Position numbers and translations under genes: made by a program | The notes under the pieces: model-generated | Seen by the model: the letters and a program-made list of their open reading frames with translations, nothing else | Databases searched by the model: none | Told to the model about the DNA's origin: nothing | From: Candidatus Thorarchaeota archaeon SMTZ1-83 | GTDB lineage: Archaea; Asgardarchaeota; Thorarchaeia; Thorarchaeales; Thorarchaeaceae | Assembly: GCA_001563325.1 (NCBI GenBank) | Contig: LRSK01000256.1 | Coordinates: 1 to 29,563 of the forward strand | Length of the DNA stretch: 29,563 nt | Reading direction: 5' to 3' | Shown here: positions 23,739 through 29,563 of the stretch, piece by piece | Layout of the letters: each line of letters starts with the position of its first letter | Position numbering within the stretch: position 1 is the stretch's first letter

Positions 23739-25346
23739 TTGCGCGAGGCCATCCTAGTCTTTGAGCCATCAGGACTGAGAATCTCAGTTGGCAAGACAAC
23801 CTCAGTCCTAGATGCAGCTAGAATGCTGGGACTCTATGTGTCCTCGGAGTGTGGAGGTCGAGGGACGTGTGGCAAATGTCAGGTGATAATGCAGCCAACA
23901 CCAGAGCCCAGCGAAACAGACCTATCGCATCTCTCAGAAGAGGCCATCGGGCAAGGGGTGCGCTTAGCCTGTGAGCATTGCGTTGACAAGAACACTCGAG
24001 TGATTGTGAGACAGGCTGCTGCAAAGACGAAAATCCTCATTGAGGGGGTCTCTAGGGGCGCTGAGTGGGAGGTAGATGAGGGATACTCGGAGGAAAAAGG
24101 AATTGCAGTTGACCTCGGTACAACCACCATTGTTGCATATCTCATGAATCTCTCAGATGGCGTTCAGATTGGACAGGCTGCAATGCTGAATCCACAGATA
24201 GTATACGGCGAAGACGTTATGTCACGGATAACCTACGCGATTCGAGAGGATAAAGGGAGTCTCACACTCAAGAGAGTTGTACTCACTAGCTTTGATGACC
24301 TAATTCGAACGCTCAGTGAATCAACCGGTGCAGGTATCGACAGTATTGTCAGAATGTCGGTTGTCGGCAATCCAGCGATGCACCATCTACTCTTAGGACT
24401 GGATGTTAGCTCGCTCGGAAGAGCACCATATAATCCAGTCATCAAAGAATCTCTCAAGACGAATGGCTCTGTACTGGGTCTTGATACTGCAAAGGAATCA
24501 CAAGTCTACATTGCCCCCAACATAGCCGGGTTCGTTGGAGGCGACACTGCGGCGTTCATACTCTCGCAACGGCTTGATGAAACAGATGATGTCATCCTCG
24601 GAATTGATATCGGGACTAATGGCGAAATCGTGCTCTCTGTTCATGGAGAGCTCCATTGCTGCTCTGCAGCAGCTGGCTCTGCCTTTGAAGGAGCAACCAT
24701 CAAGCATGGGATGCGAGGGCAGGAGGGAGCCATAGAGTATCTAAGGATAGAAGATGCTGCAGAGGCGCCTAAGGTTTCTGTTATAGGTGACGTGCCACCC
24801 AAAGGACTCTGTGGCTCAGGAATTGTGGATACTGTTGCACAACTCAGGAGATCGGGCTTAGTCACCGTTGGGGGAAGGCTACAAGAATCGGGTAGAGTCG
24901 AGGTGTATCCCGACGGTGAGCGGTCTTACATAGTTGTAGAGAAGGGAGAGAGAAACTCAGAAAGGAGAATACTGTTCACTCAGAGAGACGTGCGCCAAGT
25001 ACAATTGGCAAAGGGTGCCATTCTGACAGGAGCTAGCTTTCTGATGAGTAGCGCCGGGGTTGACGTTTCAGAAGTGGATAGGGTCCTTCTTGCAGGAGCC
25101 TTTGGTAACTACATCGACCCAGAGAGTGCACTTGTAATCGGTCTCCTTCCGCCAGTTGGGATTGACAGGGTGATTCCGGTGGGAAACGCCGCGGGGGAAG
25201 GAGCAAAGAAGATGCTACTCTCATCGAAAATGAGAGACCTCATTGAACGAATCGTATCTGATGTGAGTTACCTGGAGCTTGCCACGCAAGAGGGATTTGC
25301 CGAGGTCTTTGCCAAGTCCACACTCCTTCAGAGCAGCATGCCGTGA
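23739..25346 (+). CDS. RACo-like corrinoid activation protein (2Fe-2S ferredoxin plus ASKHA ATPase)
   Basis: A 535-residue protein. Residues 1-90 are a plant-type [2Fe-2S] ferredoxin with C38-x5-C44-x2-C47 and C78. Residues ~120-520 are the ASKHA ATPase domain, shown by GIAVDLGTTTIVAYL, ILGIDIGTNGEIVLS, and LLAGAFGNYIDPESALVIGLLP. This arrangement is that of the reductive activators of corrinoid proteins (RACo/RamA-like group, DUF4445), which use ATP to drive reduction of inactive Co(II) to Co(I). It starts at TTG 9 bp after the MtrH-like gene, in the same operon, and a corrinoid protein follows, so its substrate is most likely that protein. Confidence 0.9.
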   Translation: MREAILVFEPSGLRISVGKTTSVLDAARMLGLYVSSECGGRGTCGKCQVIMQPTPEPSETDLSHLSEEAIGQGVRLACEHCVDKNTRVIVRQAAAKTKILIEGVSRGAEWEVDEGYSEEKGIAVDLGTTTIVAYLMNLSDGVQIGQAAMLNPQIVYGEDVMSRITYAIREDKGSLTLKRVVLTSFDDLIRTLSESTGAGIDSIVRMSVVGNPAMHHLLLGLDVSSLGRAPYNPVIKESLKTNGSVLGLDTAKESQVYIAPNIAGFVGGDTAAFILSQRLDETDDVILGIDIGTNGEIVLSVHGELHCCSAAAGSAFEGATIKHGMRGQEGAIEYLRIEDAAEAPKVSVIGDVPPKGLCGSGIVDTVAQLRRSGLVTVGGRLQESGRVEVYPDGERSYIVVEKGERNSERRILFTQRDVRQVQLAKGAILTGASFLMSSAGVDVSEVDRVLLAGAFGNYIDPESALVIGLLPPVGIDRVIPVGNAAGEGAKKMLLSSKMRDLIERIVSDVSYLELATQEGFAEVFAKSTLLQSSMP

Positions 25347-25365
25347 AAGTCGTGTGAGCGATAAT

Positions 25366-25377
25366 GAAACATATATG
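25366..25377 (+). promoter_or_regulatory. Possible TATA element before the corrinoid-protein gene
   Basis: AACATATATGCC lies about 110 nt upstream of the ATG at 25481, in the 134-bp gap after the RACo-like gene. It could give the corrinoid-protein gene its own promoter with an ~80-nt leader. Confidence 0.3.
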
Positions 25378-25480
25378 CCACGTAGACGGATGAAGGAGAA
25401 AGTCAGGCAGGGAGGTGCGCCTATCGCCATAAGAAACGGCTTCCAGTGCTCCAGGCTATGACAACGGTGGTATAGAAGCG

Positions 25481-26113
25481 ATGAACGAACTTACGGGTGC
25501 GTTGGCTGAACTTGAGGAGAAGAGTGTCCGCGAGCTTGTTCAGGCACAACTCTCCAATGGAAAGGATCCGATGAAGATACTTGAGGATCTGAAGGTGGGC
25601 ATGGACATAGTTGGTCAGAGATTCGCTGAGGGCGAGTATTTCTTGGTCGAGCTAGTCATGTCTGCAGACATTTTCAACCGAGCGCTTGACATCCTTGAAC
25701 CCAAACTTCTGGAAGCTCAGAAGGGAGAAGGAAAGGGTACCATTGTGATTGGAACGGTTAAAGGAGATATTCACTACATTGGGAAGAACTTGGTCGTAGC
25801 CTTCCTGAAGTCAAACGGGTTTGAGGTTCATGACCTTGGAGAGGATGTTGCACCAGAAAGGTTCGTGGAGAAACTAAAGGAAAGCGGAGCGCCGATTCTG
25901 GCCCTCAGCGGACTCATAACCACCACACATGATGTAATGCGAGAAACAGTTGAGGCTCTGAAGTCAGCTGGCCTGAGGGACAAAGTGAAGGTGATGATTG
26001 GCGGCTGCGATGTCAACCAAGAGGTGGTTGACTATACGGGCGCTGACGCGTTCGGCGGCGATGCAGTAAGCGCAGTAGAGATTGCGGGGCGGTTCCTGGC
26101 TGAACTAGGGTAG
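25481..26113 (+). CDS. MtaC/MttC-like corrinoid-binding protein
   Basis: A 210-residue cobalamin-carrying methyl shuttle. Residues ~1-85 are the helical cap domain. Residues ~86-210 are the Rossmann-like B12 domain with the DxHxxG signature at D96, H98, G101 (GDIHYIGKNL) and the later GLITTT and IGGCDVNQEVVDYTGADAFGGDA segments. Relatives normally read DxHDIGK; here the aspartate after the cobalt-ligand histidine is a tyrosine. All three residues of the minimal DxHxxG signature remain. The gene follows the RACo-like gene and is the natural partner of the MtrH-like methyltransferase. Confidence 0.92.
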   Translation: MNELTGALAELEEKSVRELVQAQLSNGKDPMKILEDLKVGMDIVGQRFAEGEYFLVELVMSADIFNRALDILEPKLLEAQKGEGKGTIVIGTVKGDIHYIGKNLVVAFLKSNGFEVHDLGEDVAPERFVEKLKESGAPILALSGLITTTHDVMRETVEALKSAGLRDKVKVMIGGCDVNQEVVDYTGADAFGGDAVSAVEIAGRFLAELG

Positions 26114-26154
26114 GATAATCGAATGAAGAGAGCAAATGAAGAATGGACTGAGTT

Positions 26155-27045
26155 GTGATTCTCTTGTCCAGAGTTAAGGGAACGAAGAAGCCTATTGACA
26201 TAGGCTTTGAGAGGACATGTGATTGTCCGCCGAATCATATCAATTGCTTGACGGCAAAAGAATGGATACAACACCAGATAGCTGTTTGGGAGTTCTACTA
26301 CGAGAAGAGGGATATTCGTGACAGGAAGATCCACCCAGCAGTGTTTCCGATAGCTCTGCCAGCAAAATGCATCAATCTCTTTTCCCACCGCGGGGAGCTT
26401 GTCTTGGATCCTTTCGTTGGTACTGGAACTACACTGGTCGCAGCCCAAGACCTCGGACGAAACGCTGTTGGATTTGACCTCAAGAGAGAATACGTCAATG
26501 TCGCCAACAAGAGGGTTGAAAAAGGCAAAAAGGATGATACAAGACAGCTGGCATTCTGTGAGGAAGCGCATGACATCCCGAAATACATCGAGGAAGGAAC
26601 TGTTTCCCTTGTTGTGACGTCACCGCCATATGCGAATCTGTTGAACCGCAGACGGCGTAACAAGAGCAAGCGTGGAAACCTTCGCAAAGACGAGCATTAC
26701 CTCACAGTGCAACAGTATTCTGCGGACCCAAGAGACCTCGGCACAATGGACGTGCACGTCTACGCTGAAACAATCGGCCGAATCTTCGAAGGGATTCGTC
26801 CCTTGCTCAAGACAAGGGGTCATTGCATTATCAACGTCAGTGACTATTGGTGGGAGAATCGGCGCGTGCCGGCTCACGTGTACGTGGTTGAGGCCCTTGA
26901 ACAGGCAGGATACGAACTCCGAAACACGATAATCTGGGATAGACGCAACATTGTCAACAGAGCAGGAATTTTCGGTTGGCCATCCAACTACATAACGCTG
27001 ACAACAACCTTCGAGTACATCCTCCACTTCTGGAACCCAGAATGA
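26155..27045 (+). CDS. Site-specific DNA methyltransferase (amino-methyltransferase, N4-cytosine or N6-adenine type)
   Basis: A 296-residue S-adenosylmethionine-dependent DNA methylase. Motif order is X/I first (RKIHPAVFP, then LDPFVGTGTTLVAAQDLGRNAVGFD, residues ~58-108), then the catalytic motif IV TSPPYANLLN (155-164), then YAETIGRIFEGIRPLLKTRGHCIINVSDYW. The SPPY form is common in N4-cytosine methylases, though not diagnostic. The N-terminus has a CxC plus a further Cys (residues 22, 24, 31). The GTG start gives no long extension. No restriction endonuclease is adjacent, so it looks like an orphan methylase. Confidence 0.88.
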   Translation: MILLSRVKGTKKPIDIGFERTCDCPPNHINCLTAKEWIQHQIAVWEFYYEKRDIRDRKIHPAVFPIALPAKCINLFSHRGELVLDPFVGTGTTLVAAQDLGRNAVGFDLKREYVNVANKRVEKGKKDDTRQLAFCEEAHDIPKYIEEGTVSLVVTSPPYANLLNRRRRNKSKRGNLRKDEHYLTVQQYSADPRDLGTMDVHVYAETIGRIFEGIRPLLKTRGHCIINVSDYWWENRRVPAHVYVVEALEQAGYELRNTIIWDRRNIVNRAGIFGWPSNYITLTTTFEYILHFWNPE

Positions 27046-27052
27046 AACGTTC

Positions 27053-28144
27053 CTACCTGTCACTTGGAATACCAAGAACAGGAAAGACGAGTTCCTTGAC
27101 GCGACTCACATTTTCCCGCACTATTGTCCATGTTTCCTCATCATCGTCAAATGGCGGCTTCTGGGGAGGCGGTTGATACTCATGACCTGTTACTACTGAC
27201 ATGATTGTCCCAATCCCCCAACGGAATGAGTCCCTATGATATCCACCTCCGGCAAGGACAACCAGCTTCCCATCGGCCCAAGTATGTGCGGCATCGTGAA
27301 TCTGCTCAGTCACGTATCTGATTACGTCTGTAGTGAGAGTCATATGGGCGAGAGGGTCCTTGTAGTGAGCGTCGAAGCCGGGAATGAAGATGACAAACTC
27401 GGGCTTGTATGACTCGATGAGAGGGGGTACAATCTCATCGAAAGCATACCTATAGACTGAATCCCCGGAGTCCATCGGGAAATGCATGTTGATATTGTAG
27501 CCAAGGCCAGGTCCCTCACCGATGTCCCGTATGAATCCATCATGCGGATACATCCATTCTGGATCTTCGTGGAAGGAGATGTGCATCACATCCGAATCAC
27601 TGTAGAAATACGATTGTGTTCCATTCCCATGATGAACGTCGAAGTCGGCAATCAGCATCCGTTTGAACCCTTTTTCCCTGAGATGGTAGACTGAGGCGGC
27701 CACATCGTTGAAGATGCTGAAGCCACCACCGCCCTCAAAGCGAGCATGATGAAACCCGCCTGTGGGAGAAACTGCGTGACTTACCTTGCCAGTGGCTACT
27801 GCCTCAACCGCAGCAATGGTTGCCCCGCTTGTGATACTCGCATTGTAGTAGATTCCCTTGAAGCCAGGCGTGTCAATGTCGATGTAGCCCTCACCGGTTT
27901 CAGAAATTTCCTGAACTCTGCGCAGGTACTCCTGAGAATGGATGCGGTCAAGAAGTGACTTGGAAAGAAGCTCGGGTGCAAACGTGATGACATTGGGTTG
28001 TGCGAGGAACTGGGTTTCCTCCAAGAACTCCTTCACCATCAGAAACCGTCCTACTTTGATAGGATGCTTGGTACCGAAATCGAAGGTCTCAAGGTCTGGG
28101 CTCCAGACAAAACCCACACGGCATCTAGTGAGGGAAGCACTCAT
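27053..28144 (-). CDS. Histone-deacetylase family protein (arginase/deacetylase fold)
   Basis: A 363-residue zinc-dependent deacetylase. It has the catalytic His pair H132-H133 (PTGGFHHARF), the zinc ligands D169 and H171 (DFDVHHGNGT) and D258 (IPGFDAHYKDP), and the catalytic tyrosine Y302 (LAGGGYHRDS). All active-site residues are present. The family includes eukaryotic HDACs, acetoin-utilisation AcuC and acetylpolyamine hydrolases; the substrate is not known here and could be acetyl-lysine or an acetylated small molecule. The ATG at 28144 lies almost exactly where a TATA element at 28169-28176 would start transcription, so the mRNA is likely leaderless. It converges with the DNA methylase gene (7-bp gap). 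Confidence 0.94.
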   Translation of the reverse strand: MSASLTRCRVGFVWSPDLETFDFGTKHPIKVGRFLMVKEFLEETQFLAQPNVITFAPELLSKSLLDRIHSQEYLRRVQEISETGEGYIDIDTPGFKGIYYNASITSGATIAAVEAVATGKVSHAVSPTGGFHHARFEGGGGFSIFNDVAASVYHLREKGFKRMLIADFDVHHGNGTQSYFYSDSDVMHISFHEDPEWMYPHDGFIRDIGEGPGLGYNINMHFPMDSGDSVYRYAFDEIVPPLIESYKPEFVIFIPGFDAHYKDPLAHMTLTTDVIRYVTEQIHDAAHTWADGKLVVLAGGGYHRDSFRWGIGTIMSVVTGHEYQPPPQKPPFDDDEETWTIVRENVSRVKELVFPVLGIPSDR

Positions 28145-28168
28145 TATGACGCTGCTGGCAGCACATGC

Positions 28169-28176
28169 TTATATGC
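28169..28176. promoter_or_regulatory. Shared TATA box between HDAC-like and beta-propeller genes
   Basis: CTTATATG on the plus strand reads CATATAAG on the minus strand. It predicts a minus-strand start near 28146 (HDAC-like ATG at 28144) and a plus-strand start near 28198, just before GTG at 28213. An in-frame ATG at 28165 overlaps the element and cannot be the start. Confidence 0.55.
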
Positions 28177-28212
28177 TTACATGAGCAGAATCAACAAGGT
28201 GCTTGGTCCAAG

Positions 28213-29130
28213 GTGAGATTGCGAGAAGTCGCAAGGGTTCCAATCTCCGCCAATGCATACAGTCTGTATGTCAGACAGGGAAGGGATGCACGAACTCAGG
28301 TATTTTCTCTTGACTACTCTGAAAGGCTCAGAGTCTATGACACTCAGGGGTCGCTCAGTTCATCCAGAGGCTGGAGTAGCAGAGTCAGGTGCATTGCTGT
28401 GGCTGACATAGAGAGTGAAGGAGAATATGCTCTGGTTGGAGGCGTTGGGAAAAGAGTCCTCGCGGTAGACCAAAGAGGCCGCACAATGTGGAAGATTGAG
28501 CTTGAGAGCTCAGTCATTTCGTGTGACGCTCGTGACGTTGATGGTGACGATGCCGCAGAGGTTGTAGCAGCTCTCCAGAACAAGAGAGTCATCCTGTGGA
28601 ATCACGACGAAACAGCGCTCTTCAGTAGAACCGTAGAGCAGCCCATTGCCGATGTCTGGTTAGAGGACATAACCAATGACTCTGAGCTCGAGGTCGTGAT
28701 TGCAGAAAAGAAAGGTACTGTGCTCATACTGTCTGCGGCCGGCTATGAGCTGAAGCGGCTCAGCCTTGGACAGACCATCACAGTGTTTGGAGTACTAACA
28801 TTTGGTGAGAGAAGGCTCTTCGTGACGGGGAACCACTCTTCGGAGCTTCGGGTGTGGGATATACATGGAAATGAGGTGACCAAAGTAGCTCTTTCGGCTA
28901 CACCGAAGGCTCTAGCCACTGGTGTGCCCGACGACGTTTCGGATGTAGCATATCTCGTTGTCAGCACACGGGACAAGAAGATAAGCTTCTGGGAAGTGCA
29001 GGACACCATCAAGGTCAAGAAGGCCGAGAAGGCCGTGATGCAGGAGATTGAATCGACGAAGACTACACTCTATCGACATCACCTGAAGCAATCGAGTGCC
29101 ATTCTTGTGGTGCCAAGCTGGAGGCGTTAG
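28213..29130 (+). CDS. Beta-propeller protein, probably the N-terminal part of a larger broken gene
   Basis: About 305 residues from GTG at 28213. Repeated blade-like units carry Asp-rich strands (VADIESEGEYALVGG, DVDGDDAAEVVAAL, DITNDSELEVVIA) and WD-like endings (ILWNHDE, LRVWDIHG, ISFWEVQD), so it is a WD40/FG-GAP-like propeller of about six or seven units. After about residue 280 the frame loses propeller character and stops at 29130, while a neighbouring frame from 29052 encodes a zinc ribbon and winged helix with no usable start of its own. I infer that the intact gene fused the propeller to that tail and that a one-base shift near 29050-29085 separates them. Confidence 0.72.
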   Translation: MRLREVARVPISANAYSLYVRQGRDARTQVFSLDYSERLRVYDTQGSLSSSRGWSSRVRCIAVADIESEGEYALVGGVGKRVLAVDQRGRTMWKIELESSVISCDARDVDGDDAAEVVAALQNKRVILWNHDETALFSRTVEQPIADVWLEDITNDSELEVVIAEKKGTVLILSAAGYELKRLSLGQTITVFGVLTFGERRLFVTGNHSSELRVWDIHGNEVTKVALSATPKALATGVPDDVSDVAYLVVSTRDKKISFWEVQDTIKVKKAEKAVMQEIESTKTTLYRHHLKQSSAILVVPSWRR

Positions 29131-29390
29131 ATGAATATGCTATTGAGGAGTACTTGCAGGAGAGCATCGAATCAATCACTTCTAAGCACAACCGAATCAA
29201 ACTCAAGGAACTCGATCGGATTCTCAGGAAGACACTTCCTAGACCAGCAGCCTACAACCTTCGAAGAAGCATTCAGACCATGATCAAGAAGGGAGTGATG
29301 GACGGTCACTTCGATGGAAACGTCTTCCTCAAAGAAGGTCAAAGGAGCTGCAGTGGAGATGATCGGCGACCTCCTGAAAGAGAAGAATAG
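29052..29390 (+). pseudogene. Zinc-ribbon plus winged-helix segment, frameshifted from both neighbours
   Basis: This frame is open from just after TGA 29049-29051 to TAG 29388-29390. It encodes SPEAIECHSCGAKLEALD (one CxxC knuckle), then a winged-helix-like unit (HNRIKLKELDRILRKTLPRPAAYNLRRSIQTMIKKGVMDG). The only canonical start, TTG at 29154, lies after the CxxC, so the segment cannot be made intact as it stands. Near 29335 coding character moves to another frame, and the last ~17 residues here look like a shadow. The most economical reading is an internal piece of one gene flanked by two compensating indels. Confidence 0.55.
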
Positions 29391-29563
29391 CTTTGAGATT
29401 CAGCTTATTGAGGAGGAAACTGGCCTCCCACGGAGTGTACTCCGGAGAACTCTCATGATTCTTCTCGGTGAGGATCTGGTGGAGGGCACACTGTATGGAG
29501 ATATCTTCACAGTCAATGGCAAGAAGAATGCCAAAGAGTTTGTTACGAAACTCCAAGAAGAAC
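29336..29563 (+). CDS. Second winged-helix-like repeat, continuing past the window end
   Basis: In the frame of the upstream propeller gene, the sequence from about 29336 reads KVKGAAVEMIGDLLKEKNS, then FEIQLIEEETGLPRSVLRRT, then LMILLGEDLVEGTLYGDIF, and runs off the window. It resembles the preceding winged-helix-like unit (VMDGHFDGNVFLKE against LVEGTLYGDIFTVNG), so the two are probably tandem repeats of one protein. A GTG at 29353 could start it independently, but continuity of the repeat suggests a frameshift near 29335 instead. Confidence 0.5.

Noticed and set aside
1..29563. tRNA, rRNA, CRISPR arrays and insertion sequences
   Set aside because: No T-arm-like consensus, rRNA-like stretch, regularly spaced repeat, transposase or terminal inverted repeat was seen on either strand.

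Overview
The window looks archaeal and most likely comes from an Asgard archaeon of the Thorarchaeota type, probably a metagenome-assembled contig. The archaeal call rests on a proteasome alpha subunit, the archaeal/plant D-aminoacyl-tRNA deacylase DtdA, an MtrH-family methyltransferase, a TrmB-type regulator, TATA-like promoters about 26 nt upstream of starts, and several apparently leaderless genes. The Asgard call is weaker. It rests on eukaryote-like flavour: a MIP18/CIA2 protein, a histone-deacetylase fold enzyme, a degenerate small-GTPase-like protein, an acidic polyproline protein, and an RdhA-like enzyme beside corrinoid methyl-transfer genes. The window has no rRNA, tRNA, CRISPR array or insertion sequence that I can see. 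Coding density is high: the longest stretch without a gene is about 200 bp (18909-19111).

Layout. 1-2592: class I/II aminotransferase (cut by the window edge) and a DUF362 protein on the minus strand, divergent from an E1-like ThiF/MoeB protein. 2593-4015: an acidic polyproline protein (probably frameshifted near its N-terminus) behind a lysine-tailed, GTPase-like protein. 4153-5439: MIP18-family Fe-S assembly protein, a small membrane zinc-ribbon protein and a RimI-like acetyltransferase. 5434-13520: a minus-strand block dominated by coiled coils. It holds a ~1300-residue protein with a TrmB winged helix at one end and a TrmB-type C-terminal domain at the other, a cysteine-motif protein, a 320-residue coiled coil, DtdA and a 410-residue coiled coil. 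13662-16344: a beta-rich protein interrupted by an in-frame TGA, a winged-helix regulator, a helical protein and a PD-(D/E)XK nuclease. 16414-19381: RimK-type ATP-grasp ligase, proteasome alpha, radical SAM activase-like protein and a small helical protein. 19390-21177: PAS histidine kinase. 21294-26113: the corrinoid region, with a ferredoxin/RdhA-like protein divergent from MtrH-like methyltransferase, RACo-like corrinoid activator and MtaC-like corrinoid protein. 26155-29563: an orphan DNA methyltransferase, a histone-deacetylase family enzyme, and a beta-propeller/zinc-ribbon/winged-helix locus broken by two apparent frameshifts and cut by the window end.

How the genes fit together. The clearest working unit is the corrinoid cluster. 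The corrinoid protein would carry a methyl group, the RACo-like ferredoxin-ATPase would reactivate oxidised cobalt, and the MtrH-like protein would pass the methyl group to a tetrahydropterin. The substrate-specific methyltransferase is missing from the window, and the adjacent RdhA-like protein is another likely corrinoid enzyme. The most unusual unit is the coiled-coil block with the giant TrmB-like protein. Several divergent gene pairs appear to share one near-palindromic TATA element. Four apparent reading-frame lesions (near 3365, at 13734, near 29060 and near 29335) suggest either sequence errors or decaying genes, so affected entries should be read with care.
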